From Bradyrhizobium sp. 4 (GTDB lineage: Bacteria > Pseudomonadota > Alphaproteobacteria > Rhizobiales > Xanthobacteraceae): a stretch of DNA of 64,000 nucleotides. A program made the translations under genes and the position numbers. The notes beneath the pieces were generated by a model. That model ran no database searches. It was not told the origin of the DNA and saw only the letters and a list, made by a program, of their open reading frames with translations. Of the stretch, positions 17,322-27,180 are shown one piece after another; position 1 is the first letter of the stretch; each line of letters begins with the position of its first letter. The stretch is from assembly GCF_023100905.1 (NCBI RefSeq), contig NZ_CP064686.1, positions 1,736,001-1,800,000 on the forward strand. The letters run 5' to 3'.

Positions 17322-18392
17322 GTGGCTCAAGGCTGGTCTCGACAGCCATCCAAGCGCTGGTTGGGCTCGCTACTCGCGGCTGCCCTCGCAATCATCGCAC
17401 TCTTGGGTGTAGGGGGACTATTCCTTGGCTCAGAGTCGACGCCGCCAGGGCAGATGTCCACGCTTTCGCAGCTCAATGTCACCCTCTTCTTGGACGGGGG
17501 CAATGGCGCGCGCTACGCAGGTGAATTGGCAGCGCTCAGGCAAGGGTATCTTCCTGCTGGTGTCGCAGTGCTCGCCCACCCCCATGACCCCGATTTCGTT
17601 GCGACTGTCGCAAGCCAGCGGGCTATTGGCGTGACCAGTGGTCAGAAATTTCTCCTCGCTGCTTGGCGCGGCGTGCCAGTAACGGCATTCGCAGCCAGCT
17701 TTCTAGATACGTCTGTAGCAGTTTTTGCTCTCGAAAGTTCCAAATTGAAGCGCCCGTCCGATCTTATCGGCAAACGTCTTGGATACAGCAAGGGAAGCGA
17801 AGGAGAGGTCGTCTTTGACGCTATGATGGCTCAACTTGGGTTGCCGAGAAGTCAGATCATCAGGGTAGCTGATCGCAATAGCTTCGAGGCTCTCCGCGCA
17901 AGGGACGTTGACGCCATCGTCGCCCCGATTGACGCGCAACCCGATCCCTCGAGTCCCGCCTACGACAAGCTCACCATGATCCAGCCGCAGGATTACGGCA
18001 TTCATGTCCCTGGATTGGTCTATTTCGCGAGCACCGAACTTGTTCACGATCACCCGTCTCGGATTGCTGACGTGCTACAGGGGGTTATTCGGGGATGGTG
18101 GTTCGTTTACGCGGATACCGCGCGGAGCGTGCCGGTCCTGGCGGAGGTCGACCAGCAGAGGTTTAGGCCTGAGCGATTAAAGTTTGAGCTGCAGCGGCAG
18201 CGAAGTCTGGTGCTCCCGACGGGCGGGCGCATTGGGGAATATGATGAGAGCCGATGGAGAACGCTTAGGGATATCCTGCTTTTTGCGAAGCTCGGGGAGG
18301 AGGGGGTGCCGCTTTCTCAAGCGGTCAGCTATCAGTTCCTTCGCGAAGTCTACCATCGCTCGCCCGGTCTCGCAAATACGGATGGGAACTAG
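17322..18392 (+). CDS. Membrane-anchored NMT1/THI5-like substrate-binding protein
   Basis: A 356-residue protein with an N-terminal membrane anchor (LLAAALAIIALLGVGGLFLG, residues 18-37) and a periplasmic-binding-protein fold of NMT1/THI5 type: NVTLFLDGGNGARYAGELAAL, SGQKFLLAAWRGVPVTA, LIGKRLGYSKGSEGEVVFDA and DAIVAPIDAQ. The GTG start has AGGA eight bases upstream. No permease or ATPase gene is next to it, so it may sense rather than transport. Placed head-to-head with the polysaccharide-initiating gene, it could link a small-molecule signal to the locus, which is speculation. Confidence 0.78.
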   Translation: MAQGWSRQPSKRWLGSLLAAALAIIALLGVGGLFLGSESTPPGQMSTLSQLNVTLFLDGGNGARYAGELAALRQGYLPAGVAVLAHPHDPDFVATVASQRAIGVTSGQKFLLAAWRGVPVTAFAASFLDTSVAVFALESSKLKRPSDLIGKRLGYSKGSEGEVVFDAMMAQLGLPRSQIIRVADRNSFEALRARDVDAIVAPIDAQPDPSSPAYDKLTMIQPQDYGIHVPGLVYFASTELVHDHPSRIADVLQGVIRGWWFVYADTARSVPVLAEVDQQRFRPERLKFELQRQRSLVLPTGGRIGEYDESRWRTLRDILLFAKLGEEGVPLSQAVSYQFLREVYHRSPGLANTDGN

Positions 18393-18611
18393 GACATAGA
18401 TGTCACACCCGTACGCCATATCGCCCCCACGCTTGTGTTAGGGACCTCTGATGGGTTGTGTACATCCCACCGAGACTGGTAATCATATGGCATTATGGGT
18501 GTTTGGGGTGATTTGACGGGGCCTCTGTGACCCATGGCAGGGTGAGATGCTGGGACAGAAGCGGCACCTCACGTCGGTTGGATCACGCTCGTTGGGCAAG
18601 GGAGCACATAG

Positions 18612-18881
18612 ATGTTCAGGACTTTTTTAGGAGCAGTCATCTTTTCGTTGAGCGTTCTGGTCTCTGCGACAGGCGCTGCAAACGCAGGCATGCCGGTTCC
18701 AACAGCGGCGCTGCTGGCCGATCGGGACGAGGCCACGCCAGTTACGTTCTGGGCCCAACCATATCCCTATCGCTACGTACCCCGCCGCGGTTGCCCGCTC
18801 GTGCGGGTTGAGACGCCATATGGCTGGTATATGGATAGGGTTTGTTTTGCGCCCGGACCAGTACTGCGCCGCGCGTATTGA
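18612..18881 (+). CDS. Small secreted protein of unknown function
   Basis: 89 residues with a clear signal peptide (FLGAVIFSLSVLVSATGAANA, cleavage after about residue 25). The mature part is rich in aromatic residues and proline, with two cysteines (RRGCPLVR, DRVCFAPG) that could form a disulfide. GGGAG precedes the ATG. Its type, with a Tyr/Pro/Arg-rich tail, is common among short rhizobial exported proteins. No function can be assigned. Confidence 0.72.
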   Translation: MFRTFLGAVIFSLSVLVSATGAANAGMPVPTAALLADRDEATPVTFWAQPYPYRYVPRRGCPLVRVETPYGWYMDRVCFAPGPVLRRAY

Positions 18882-19349
18882 TGGATAGCGGGAGGGGGCT
18901 ACCTGCTGAATAGTTTGCGCCAGTGCGCTTGATCTGTCGTCGGTAGCGTAAGCGCTGGATCGACATTCGGCGCGGGTTCGGTTTATTGCCCCCCTTGCCG
19001 TGGGCTGCCATGCTGGACTAGTTTAAGCAGGCTCTTACCCGAGCGGGCAGCTTCCAAGACTGGTCAAAGGCTAGATTGGCCGATCGGCTTTCTTCTGTCG
19101 GACGGTACTTGCTCGGTGGGCGGCCGATTTGGCTGGCCCGGTGGGCAGCTGAACTGCTTCCAGAGTGATTGCTGGTATTGCACCGTTCGAGATGCGCTTG
19201 CGATCCGTGATGGCTTAGGTGGTTGGAGTGACGCTGGTCCTTCGTGCCTTTCAAGAAATGTGAAAACGTCGTTCCGAAGAGGGGCTCTATTTTGACGTTG
19301 CCTGCCCGAGTGGTCCCATTTTGGTCCCGGGTGCCGCCGACTTCATCAG
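18882..19349. other. Non-coding stretch, probably decayed DNA
   Basis: No open frame here has recognisable protein similarity or a good start site. It runs straight into the epimerase relic, so it may contain the unrecognisable 5' part of that gene. Confidence 0.35.
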
Positions 19350-20060
19350 CATTCAGCCTCTTGCGGAAGGCCGGGTAGTCATTGGTCGTCCGCTGCTCGA
19401 TCGACGGTCCACACTCTTACGTCCATTCCGATCTGCAGGGTCTGTTAATGTGCTTGACGCCCGCCGGCACAACGGCCGTCTGCGCGACGTCAACACCAAA
19501 TACCATTGGCTGTGCGGGATCGCACCGATCATCCCCTTGCCTTCTACGTGCTGCAAAAAAGGTCAACAAAGTGATGGCGCAGTCCTACAGCTATCTGTAG
19601 CGGCTGTTCCTCAGAGGCCCGCGCTTCCTTACCACCTACGGCGATGGGAGCGGTCGGGGGCGTGTTCCTGTTTACCAAATGCCATGGCAGAAGGCAGGGC
19701 CCAGCTTCAATCATCCATGGTAAAATGCGCCGCGATTTCAGCTATGTCGAGCATGTCACCGGTGTACCATTTAAGCCGTCGACCAGATATCGGCGGCTGA
19801 CCCGGCCGCCGGAATGCGCTGTCTCGGATTTACAACGTAGGTCGCCATCGGTCAGAAGAGCTGATGCACGTCGTCGAGCTCGTCGAAAAAGAACTGGGCC
19901 GGCTGATCAAGAGACGCTGCCGATGCAGCCGGGAGATGTCTCGATACTTTGCCGATGTCGCCGACCCGATGAGCGACACTGGCTGCGCAACCCTCTACCC
20001 TGATCTAGGTTGGACTCCGCAGCTATGTCGCCTAGCAAGAGGGATATTTGGGGCTTAAGA
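19350..20060 (+). pseudogene. Relic of a UDP-glucuronate 4-epimerase-type gene
   Basis: Pieces of one epimerase are spread over all three forward frames in the correct order. SYVHSDLQG and VNVLDARRHNG (19390-19480) match the region after the Rossmann fold. AAKKVNKVMAQSYSYL (about 19550-19600) matches the catalytic-lysine helix, RFLTTYGDG and VFLFTKCHG follow, then GKMRRDFSYVEHVTG (about 19722). YNVGRHRSEELMHVVELVE (19831-19887), LPMQPGDVS and FADVADPMSDTG form the C-terminus. At least four frame changes and one in-frame stop are needed. Roughly the first 100 codons are not recognisable. The family converts UDP-glucuronate to UDP-galacturonate. It sits directly upstream of gmd. Confidence 0.78.
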
Positions 20061-20183
20061 CCTGCTAGTGTTGGCCTTCAACACACAAAGAAGTGCTGGT
20101 TCGTAGGATTTTCTGATGCTAGCCAAGCTTCACCATCGCACTTTGCGGCGGCGTCTCGACTTGAGAGAAATCGGTCTTCGGAT

Positions 20184-21254
20184 ATGAACGAGAAAATTGC
20201 TCTAATTACCGGTGTCACTGGTCAGGACGGCGCCTACCTGGCGGAGCATCTCCTCTCGCTCGGCTACATCGTGCACGGCATCAAGCGGCGTTCGTCCTCG
20301 TTCAACACCGCGCGGGTCGATCATCTCTACCAGGATCCTCATGTCGGCAACGTGCCGTTCCTGATGCACTACGGCGACATGACGGACTCGAGCAATCTGA
20401 TCCGCCTGGTGCAGCAGATCCGGCCGACCGAGATCTACAATCTCGCCGCCCAGAGCCACGTCGCCGTCAGCTTCGAGAGCCCGGAATACACGGCCAATGC
20501 CGACGGCATCGGCGTACTCCGCCTGCTGGAAGCGATCCGCATCCTCGGCATGGAGAAGGAGACGCGGTTCTACCAGGCGTCGACTTCGGAGCTCTACGGC
20601 CTCGTCCAGGAGATCCCGCAAAAGGAGACGACGCCGTTCTATCCGCGCTCGCCCTACGGCGTGGCAAAACTCTACGGCTACTGGATCACGGTGAACTACC
20701 GCGAAGCCTATGGCATGTTCGCGAGCAACGGCATCCTGTTCAATCACGAGAGCCCGATCCGCGGCGAGACGTTTGTGACCCGCAAGATCACGCGCGCCGT
20801 CGCCCGTATCGAGGTCGGGCTGGAGGAGACGCTCTATCTCGGCAATCTCGAAGCCAAGCGCGACTGGGGCCACGCGCGCGACTACGTCGAGGGCATGCAC
20901 AAGATCCTGCAAGCCGACAAGCCCGACGATTTCGTGCTCGCCACCGGCGAGATGCACTCGGTGCGCGAGATGGTCGAGCTATCGTTCGCCCAGCTCGGCC
21001 GCCGCATCGCATGGCGCGGGGCAGGCGTCGAGGAGACCGGCGTCGATATCAAGACGGGCAAGACGGTGGTGAAGATCGATCCGACCTATTTCCGCCCCAC
21101 CGAGGTCGATCTCCTCGTCGGCGACGCCAGCAAGGCGCGCGAGGTGCTCGGCTGGACGCCAAAGCGGAGCTTTGCAGAGCTCGTCGCGGAGATGATGGCG
21201 AGCGATCTGGCGGTAGCAAAACGGGACGCGACGAGTGGCAAACGCTCCGTTTGA
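20184..21254 (+). CDS. gmd: GDP-mannose 4,6-dehydratase
   Basis: 356 residues, the usual length. It converts GDP-mannose to GDP-4-keto-6-deoxymannose, the first step to GDP-fucose and related deoxysugars. The NADP site is [17 protein letters not shown], the R-containing loop is [13 protein letters not shown], the catalytic Ser/Thr is in ASTSELYG and the YxxxK pair in [31 protein letters not shown] is a family hallmark. I chose the ATG at 20184, because the frame stays open upstream into epimerase-relic DNA without coding character. It overlaps fcl by 20 bases. Confidence 0.96.
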   Translation: MNEKIALITGVTGQDGAYLAEHLLSLGYIVHGIKRRSSSFNTARVDHLYQDPHVGNVPFLMHYGDMTDSSNLIRLVQQIRPTEIYNLAAQSHVAVSFESPEYTANADGIGVLRLLEAIRILGMEKETRFYQASTSELYGLVQEIPQKETTPFYPRSPYGVAKLYGYWITVNYREAYGMFASNGILFNHESPIRGETFVTRKITRAVARIEVGLEETLYLGNLEAKRDWGHARDYVEGMHKILQADKPDDFVLATGEMHSVREMVELSFAQLGRRIAWRGAGVEETGVDIKTGKTVVKIDPTYFRPTEVDLLVGDASKAREVLGWTPKRSFAELVAEMMASDLAVAKRDATSGKRSV

Positions 21255-22176
21255 GCTGACAGGCAAAAGTGTCTACGTAGCAGGCCATCGCGGCATGGTC
21301 GGCAGCGCGCTTGCGCGCCGGCTCGAACGGGAGGACGTCAGGCTCGTCACCGTGGACCGGGGCGAGGTTGATCTGTGCAACCAGGCCGCAGTGTTCGACT
21401 GGTTCGCGAGGACGCGACCGCAGGTGATCTTCCTCGCCGCGGCAAAGGTCGGCGGCATCGTCGCCAACAATACGCTGCGCGCCGAGTTCATCTACGACAA
21501 CATCGCGATCGCGGCCAACGTGATCCAGGCCGCGCATCAGAACGGCGCCGAGAAGCTGATGTTTCTGGGCTCATCCTGCATCTACCCGAAATTGGCGGCG
21601 CAGCCGTTGCGAGAAGATTCCGTACTGACTGGCCCGCTGGAGCCGACTAACGAGCCCTATGCAATTGCAAAAATCGCCGGGATCAAGATGGCGGAGGCCT
21701 ATCGCAGTCAGTACGGATGCGACTTCATCAGCGTGATGCCGACCAATCTCTACGGCCCCGGCGACAATTATCATCCCGAAATGAGCCACGTCGTCGCGGC
21801 TCTGATCCGCCGCTTCCACGAAGCCAAGCTTTCGGGCGCGAAGAGTGTCGTCGTGTGGGGCACCGGTACGCCGCGGCGCGAGTTCCTTTACGTCGAGGAC
21901 ATGGCGGATGCCTGCGTGCACCTGATGAAGACCTATTCGAGTGCCGAGTCGGTCAACATCGGCACCGGCGAGGACATCACCATCGCCGAATTCGCGCGTA
22001 TGGTCGCCGAAATCGTCGGTTACAGAGGCGAGATCAGTTTCGACATCTCTCGCCCGGACGGGACGCCCCGCAAGCTGCTCGACGTCAGTCGTTTGAAAAA
22101 ACTTGGTTGGAGCGCTCGAACGCCGCTTACGACTGGTCTGAAGCTCGCCTACGAGACCTTTCTGCACAGCCACTAG
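21235..22176 (+). CDS. fcl: GDP-L-fucose synthase
   Basis: 313 residues. This epimerase/reductase completes GDP-L-fucose from the Gmd product. The motifs are [14 protein letters not shown] (NADP binding), [10 protein letters not shown], the conserved GSSCIYPK loop with its active-site cysteine, and YxxxK in [10 protein letters not shown], followed by [12 protein letters not shown]. The GTG start lies 20 bases inside gmd, so the two are coupled and supply fucose for the polysaccharides made here. Confidence 0.96.
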   Translation: MANAPFELTGKSVYVAGHRGMVGSALARRLEREDVRLVTVDRGEVDLCNQAAVFDWFARTRPQVIFLAAAKVGGIVANNTLRAEFIYDNIAIAANVIQAAHQNGAEKLMFLGSSCIYPKLAAQPLREDSVLTGPLEPTNEPYAIAKIAGIKMAEAYRSQYGCDFISVMPTNLYGPGDNYHPEMSHVVAALIRRFHEAKLSGAKSVVVWGTGTPRREFLYVEDMADACVHLMKTYSSAESVNIGTGEDITIAEFARMVAEIVGYRGEISFDISRPDGTPRKLLDVSRLKKLGWSARTPLTTGLKLAYETFLHSH

Positions 22177-22353
22177 AAAGGGCGGTCGCATTTTCCTGGT
22201 CGTAGCAAGCGTTATGCTCCTCCGGACATCCCGGGGTTAAGGTTTATTCCGAGTTCAATGCTCTGCTCTCAAGTTGGGCGTGCGACCGGATGATGAAATG
22301 TTCTAGAGTGCGTTTGTGAACACCTATCGTTTATTGAAAGAGCTAGGTTCTTT

Positions 22354-23676
22354 ATGCGTATCGCGATGATTGGCACGGGCTATGTGGGGCTGGTGTCCGG
22401 GGCCTGCTTTGCGGATTTCGGTCACGACGTCATCTGCGTCGACAAGGACGAGAAGAAGATCGCGGCCCTTCATCGCGGCGAGATCCCGATCTACGAGCCC
22501 GGGCTCGACGAGCTGGTGGCGACCAACGTCAAGGCCAAGCGGCTGGAGTTCACCACCGATTTGTCCAAGCCGGTTGCGGATGCCGATGCTGTCTTCATCG
22601 CGGTCGGCACGCCGTCGCGCCGCGGCGACGGCCATGCTGATCTGTCCTACGTCTATGCCGCTGCGAAAGAGATCGCGCAGTCGCTGTCCGGCTTCACCGT
22701 CGTCGTGACCAAGTCGACCGTTCCGGTCGGCACCGGCGACGAGGTCGAGCGCATCATCCGCGAGACCAATCCCCAGGCCGACGTCGTCGTCGCCTCGAAC
22801 CCCGAATTCCTGCGCGAGGGCGCGGCGATCCGCGACTTCAAATTCCCCGACCGCATCGTCGTCGGCACCTCCGACGAGCGCGGCCGCAAGGTCATGAGCG
22901 ACATCTATCGGCCGCTGTCGCTGAACCAGGCGCCGCTGATGTTCACGGAACGCCGCACCGCCGAGATGATCAAATACGCCGCCAACGCCTTCCTCGCGAC
23001 CAAGATCACCTTCATCAACGAGATCGCGGACCTCTCCGAAAAGGTCGGCGCCAACGTGCAGGAGGTCGCGCGCGGCATTGGCCTGGACAACCGCATCGGC
23101 ACCAAGTTCCTGCATGCCGGACCCGGCTTCGGCGGCTCGTGCTTCCCAAAAGACACCAAGGCGCTGATCAAGATCGCGCAGGACTACGACGTGAGCTTGC
23201 GCATCGTCGAATCCGTGCTGGCGGTCAACGAGAACCGCAAGCGGGCGATGGCGCGAAAAGTGAGCCAGGCGCTCGGCGGCTCGCTGCGCGGCAAGACCAT
23301 CGCCGTGCTCGGCCTCACCTTCAAGCCCGACACCGACGACATGCGCGATGCGCCGTCGATCCCGCTGGTGACGGGCCTGATCGACATGGGCGCGAAGGTG
23401 AAGGCCTTCGATCCCGTCGGCATGGAGCAGGCGAAGACTGAGCTGCCCAGCATCACTTATTGTGAGGACGCTTATTCCTGCGCGGAAGGCGCCGATGCGA
23501 TCGTGATCGTCACCGAATGGGTGCAGTTCCGTGCGCTCGACCTCGACCGGCTGAAGGCGACCATGGCGCAGCCCGTCATTGTCGACCTGCGCAACATCTA
23601 CCGCCCCGAGGAGATGGCTGCGGCCGGCTTCGTCTACGAGAGCGTTGGGAGGCTTATCGCTCGCCCGAGCCAGTAA
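22354..23676 (+). CDS. ugd: UDP-glucose 6-dehydrogenase
   Basis: 440 residues. It oxidises UDP-glucose to UDP-glucuronate in two NAD-dependent steps. The N-terminal Rossmann motif is MIGTGYVGLVSGACFADFG, the catalytic lysine is in AFLATKITFINE, the nucleophilic cysteine is in GFGGSCFPKDTKAL, and the C-terminal NAD-like domain starts at VLGLTFKPDTDDMRDAPS. It is separated from fcl by 177 bases and so may have its own promoter. It supplies glucuronate donors. The adjacent 4-epimerase that would use its product is a relic. Confidence 0.96.
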   Translation: MRIAMIGTGYVGLVSGACFADFGHDVICVDKDEKKIAALHRGEIPIYEPGLDELVATNVKAKRLEFTTDLSKPVADADAVFIAVGTPSRRGDGHADLSYVYAAAKEIAQSLSGFTVVVTKSTVPVGTGDEVERIIRETNPQADVVVASNPEFLREGAAIRDFKFPDRIVVGTSDERGRKVMSDIYRPLSLNQAPLMFTERRTAEMIKYAANAFLATKITFINEIADLSEKVGANVQEVARGIGLDNRIGTKFLHAGPGFGGSCFPKDTKALIKIAQDYDVSLRIVESVLAVNENRKRAMARKVSQALGGSLRGKTIAVLGLTFKPDTDDMRDAPSIPLVTGLIDMGAKVKAFDPVGMEQAKTELPSITYCEDAYSCAEGADAIVIVTEWVQFRALDLDRLKATMAQPVIVDLRNIYRPEEMAAAGFVYESVGRLIARPSQ

Positions 23677-23686
23677 GCCAACCAAT

Positions 23687-24325
23687 TCAGCCCGTATTCC
23701 AAGGACCTTTCGGACGCAACGCGGCGCCTCTCCCTTGACCTTTGCGCGCCGCACCATCACCGAAGTCGAAAGTGTTTGAACGTCGAAAGTTGTTGATTTC
23801 CTTCAGCAGCATTAGGCGTCGAAGCTGTGCTCCATTCAAAAGTGATTCAAACAAAACGAGGATCTCGCGCGCCTGGACGTAGACCTCCATGCTAATGGCA
23901 TGTTGATCAAAACCGTACGATCGAAGACGGGCTTCGATATCGCTCGCAGCAGAAGCATCTAGTTGCCAATCCAGCGCGTTGTGGATGGTGTGAATTTCCG
24001 CTGCATTTTGGAAGTCCGGGGCAATGCCCACCACATCGATGCGGCGAAGCGTCATCTCTATCGCCTTTTGGCGATAGGCACTCAGCAGCCTATGCCGAAG
24101 CAAGCGGTAGCGTTGCATCTCCCAGGAGAGTTCTGCGATGTCGATGGCGAGCAGCCATTCCATGGCAGACCGAGGATCAAGATCATGGAAGATGGCAGCC
24201 TGAACAGCGTAATACTCGTGGATATTCTCTCCGGGCAGAAGCTGAGGCGGTGGACACAGGGCCTCGAACTCAGAGGGCAAGACGCTCGTCGAGTGAGCCG
24301 GAGGGAGGCTGACAGGACCATTCAT
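23687..24325 (-). CDS. Unknown protein coupled to the ERF gene
   Basis: 212 residues, no signal peptide, predicted helical. A proline-rich start ([19 protein letters not shown]) leads to [26 protein letters not shown], a basic helix, and ends in a low-complexity Arg/Gly tail ([16 protein letters not shown]). I set the start at the ATG (24325) in an ATGA overlap with the ERF gene, since the longer frame runs inside that gene. Co-transcription with recombination genes suggests a role in nucleic-acid handling, but no family is recognised. Confidence 0.68.
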   Translation of the reverse strand: MNGPVSLPPAHSTSVLPSEFEALCPPPQLLPGENIHEYYAVQAAIFHDLDPRSAMEWLLAIDIAELSWEMQRYRLLRHRLLSAYRQKAIEMTLRRIDVVGIAPDFQNAAEIHTIHNALDWQLDASAASDIEARLRSYGFDQHAISMEVYVQAREILVLFESLLNGAQLRRLMLLKEINNFRRSNTFDFGDGAARKGQGRGAALRPKGPWNTG

Positions 24326-25461
24326 TGACCTCGCACCTCCGACTCCGTTGCTGCAGGGACGTTTGCTCCGTTCATTAGGTGTACGGGACTGGCATCCCAA
24401 AGTTCTTTCGCAATGGGCAATGGTGATATTTGCAGATTGGTCCACCAGGCTCTTTCGTCTCCGTGCCGATGCAGGGATAGGTGATGAGATCGGCACAGCG
24501 GCACGGTAAACTCATCACTGACCTTGCGTCCCAGAGTCCGCGGTTGAGCGAATTTCAAGTGATGCGCATCAGCGGGAGTCTTCTGGCAAACCAGACAACC
24601 CTGGCCGCGAATGAAGCCGAGGTGATCCTTACTTCGTCTCCGGGGCGGCTCCTTCGGGAAAGCGAGGCCGAACCCTGCTTCGGACGAGACGTTGGCGGGC
24701 CCCTCTACGTCGCGTTCTCCGACCGCTACCACAAGCTGTTGGTCTGCTATATCGAGATCGAGAAGGGCGGCTTCCTCGAGCCTCTTCTGGTAGGCGGCCT
24801 CAAGAACACGGGCGTCCGCCTCCAGAAGAGTGTTCTTGAGCGGGAGGCTGATCTTGACCCAGGCGAGCAGGTCTTCGCCGTCGCCCCGCACGGCAAGCTC
24901 GCCCAGGAGCCGATCCAATAGCTCAGCGGAGCGGTCAGGCGGCAAGACGGGAGCGCGGTTCAGGACGTCTTTGTGCGGCTTGCCTTTCGGTCTTAGCGGA
25001 ATCTGTGGTTCGAGGGCGGCGGGAGACCCGGTCATGAGGTCCGGGGCGTCCAGATCGTCCTCCCCGGCAATTCCGACCAAGGCAAACAGCGCATAGCGGC
25101 GGGCGTAGGTCAGCGCCGCTCCCATTCGGTGCGGCGCCTCGACTTCCTTGGAGGCGCAGACCGGAAGGTCTGAGGAGATCCACTCTCCTGAAGCGTGGGC
25201 AAGCAGGGTTGTGAGGTGAATCTGTCCGGTTAGCTGTTCGATCCGGGTGGTCTGGATTGTGGCGATCTCCTGCTGGCTTAGGGTCTTGCGGACGATGTCC
25301 AGACCAGAGGCCAACGAGGCGTAGCGGAAAGTCCGGTCATCCTCCCGCGGGAAAGGCGACCTGATGACGGCGGTCAGGGTCTTCTCGGGGTTCATTAGTT
25401 CGGCCTGGGCCCGGGCGAGGGCGGCCGCGATGGTCCCGATCCGCTCACTGGATTGGTGCAT
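24322..25461 (-). CDS. ERF-family single-strand annealing protein with a C-terminal zinc/HNH-like domain
   Basis: About 379 residues. The N-terminal 160 match ERF phage recombinases, including [33 protein letters not shown] and the hallmark [27 protein letters not shown]. After a linker, the last 100 residues hold C-x2-C (CLVC), AHHLKFAQ, then C-x2-HH ([12 protein letters not shown]), a treble-clef pattern like DUF968/HNH proteins. The fusion joins strand annealing to a DNA-binding or nicking tail. The ATG at 25461 is preferred over a longer arginine-rich frame. It overlaps the exonuclease gene by 17 bases. Confidence 0.83.
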   Translation of the reverse strand: MHQSSERIGTIAAALARAQAELMNPEKTLTAVIRSPFPREDDRTFRYASLASGLDIVRKTLSQQEIATIQTTRIEQLTGQIHLTTLLAHASGEWISSDLPVCASKEVEAPHRMGAALTYARRYALFALVGIAGEDDLDAPDLMTGSPAALEPQIPLRPKGKPHKDVLNRAPVLPPDRSAELLDRLLGELAVRGDGEDLLAWVKISLPLKNTLLEADARVLEAAYQKRLEEAALLDLDIADQQLVVAVGERDVEGPANVSSEAGFGLAFPKEPPRRRSKDHLGFIRGQGCLVCQKTPADAHHLKFAQPRTLGRKVSDEFTVPLCRSHHLSLHRHGDERAWWTNLQISPLPIAKELWDASPVHLMNGANVPAATESEVRGQ

Positions 25462-26308
25462 GGGAGCCCTCCGCCGCCTGAGCCTCGAAGCTGATCGCGC
25501 CCGACTTGGAACGCTTGGCTTTGATGCCGTGCCCGGTCGCCTCCTTGGCATCCTCCGGCATCAACTTTTTCAGATCAGTTTTGGCCGTCTCGTGCTCGCC
25601 GTGGGCCTCTCGTGTCCGGAGGTAGGTTGCCGCCAGCTCAGCCCATTGGTTGGAGGTCGACATATCGACGACCTTGACCGCCTCAAGTCTAGGGCGGGGT
25701 GTTTCGATATTGAAGAGCAGGGGCGGTTCGCCGCTTTGGACGCACCGCCAAAATTTCTTTTCGGCCGTGAGCAGGAGATGCTGATAGAGCGGATCAGCGT
25801 GGATCTTGATCTCGACCCATTTGCCGCCACCGGTGATGATCGAGAGAACGGCGCTACGGGAGGCGGTGACCCACATGTTGTGTTGTAACTGGGCCATGTG
25901 CTTCTCGGCCGCGGCTTCCTCCGTGAAGGCCCACGGCAGCATGAACTTAGCTTCGAAGACGGCACCGGTCTGCTCGACCGTCCCGTCCAACGTTGCGGCC
26001 ATCCATTTGTGGATGGGATGACGAACCCGCTTCTGGATGTCCTTCACCGTGTGACCGCTCGTGCGCTGGTACCAGGCCCGGTTCAAAACCTCGGTCACGG
26101 TTCCAAGCTGGACGATCAGATTGTCCGAGAGATCCTGCGAGTCGATTTCGCCGCGTTTTTCCCGCCAAAGGCGGATGAGCTTCTCCTGGTCATCCCCCAT
26201 GATGATGCGGGCATCCGAGCCGCCGATAAAATGCCGCCGGTCGTTCGGGTTGAATCTGATGATCTGATGCTGTGGCCCGTCCGGGCCTTCACTTTGTACG
26301 CTACGCAC
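25445..26308 (-). CDS. YqaJ-like phage recombination exonuclease
   Basis: 287 residues of PD-(D/E)XK nuclease of the YqaJ/lambda-exonuclease type, which digests DNA ends to give single strands for the annealing protein encoded next. Motifs are [14 protein letters not shown] (about residue 27), [21 protein letters not shown] with its acidic residue, MAATLDGTV (catalytic Asp, about 107) and VFEAKF (E-x-K, about 118), then QLQHNMWVT. The GTG has GGAG eight bases upstream (GGAGATACCC). Together with the two genes downstream it forms a compact phage-style recombination operon. No integrase or structural phage gene is nearby. Confidence 0.83.
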   Translation of the reverse strand: MRSVQSEGPDGPQHQIIRFNPNDRRHFIGGSDARIIMGDDQEKLIRLWREKRGEIDSQDLSDNLIVQLGTVTEVLNRAWYQRTSGHTVKDIQKRVRHPIHKWMAATLDGTVEQTGAVFEAKFMLPWAFTEEAAAEKHMAQLQHNMWVTASRSAVLSIITGGGKWVEIKIHADPLYQHLLLTAEKKFWRCVQSGEPPLLFNIETPRPRLEAVKVVDMSTSNQWAELAATYLRTREAHGEHETAKTDLKKLMPEDAKEATGHGIKAKRSKSGAISFEAQAAEGSHAPIQ

Positions 26309-26317
26309 GGGTATCTC

Positions 26318-26469
26318 CTACTCCAGGAACAGCGGCGCTCTTCGCCGCACTGCCTGAAGCCCCGCATTCGCGAGGTGAGATACCGGTGCTGCCATCTCGC
26401 CCGGCCGACTCAGTAACGCTCCAATTGCAGCGGAATGCCAGTCGTTTCTGCAGCAATCATATTGCTCAT
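26318..26469 (-). other. Leader with two tiny reading frames ahead of the recombination operon
   Basis: A 19-codon frame (26469-26410) starts MSNMIAAETTG with GGAG five bases upstream. A 25-codon frame (26395-26318) starts MAAPVSHLANAG and ends ten bases before the exonuclease GTG. Both could be translated and tune expression, or be chance. Confidence 0.25.
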
Positions 26470-27137
26470 ATTGTCTCCAGATTTGCGTCGCGATCGGTTA
26501 TCAAGGCCCCTCCAAGCAAAGCGACAAATCGAAGCCAAATGATGGGGCGAAAGTGCAGCGGCGTCGCCTCAGGGTGCGGCGCCCACGTAGGCTTCGAGCC
26601 TCCGTCCTGCGCCGCGATGGGCCTCTTCCGCCAGCCCATAACGTTGACCGGTGAGGTTAATTGCAGCGAGGCGCGCCGTACCATCCAATTTTGTGCGAGG
26701 CATAATCCACGTCGCTCCCGTAACCAGCCGACGACTTGAACGGGCCCGCTTGAGCTTCAATCAGACCGTTCAACGCTTCATTTCACTTTCGATTGCTCCT
26801 TTTTCCCGGATTTTGGATGCGGGTCTTTTTGATTGTGTTAGGCGGCTGGCTGCTGCTGAATTTGGCTTTTGTATTCCGCCGCGCAAATCGTGGGGGACCG
26901 AGCCGGTAGTCAGGCTGATCAGCGGCATCAAGAGCCATTTTAGGAAGACAAAGGAATAGCCAATCCTTAGCGTCCGCTTCTCATCTGGTAGCCATGAAGT
27001 TCGTCCAGTCGAATAGTGATTATCCTACGCTCGCGCGTGAAGGGATCTCGCCACAGCGCGTTGTGGCGAAAGCTGGCTTGCCTGGTTATCTTCAGCAATG
27101 CTTCGCTCAAAAACATGGTTGAACTCCTCGCCGGATG
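26470..27137. other. Mostly non-coding spacer
   Basis: A 44-codon minus-strand frame (26569-26702, starting MPRTKLDGTARLAAI and containing GLAEEAHRGAGRRLEAYVG) looks faintly protein-like but has no strong ribosome site. The rest, including a pyrimidine-rich stretch near 26790-26830, shows nothing recognisable. The promoter of the recombination operon should lie at its left edge. Confidence 0.3.
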
Positions 27138-27180
27138 GAGGGAAGACCGGCGTAGAGCGGATATCAGAGAACTCGGCTTC

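Noticed and set aside
20010..20183. Longer gmd frame beginning at 20010
   Set aside because: The extra 58 codons lie over the epimerase relic in a different frame from its matches and are not similar to Gmd proteins. The ATG at 20184 gives the normal length.
22324..23760. A 478-codon minus-strand frame opposite ugd, and similar long frames opposite gmd and the acyltransferases
   Set aside because: These are antisense shadows of GC-rich genes. They show the histidine/arginine/aspartate-rich composition expected from reading such genes backwards, and no family motifs.
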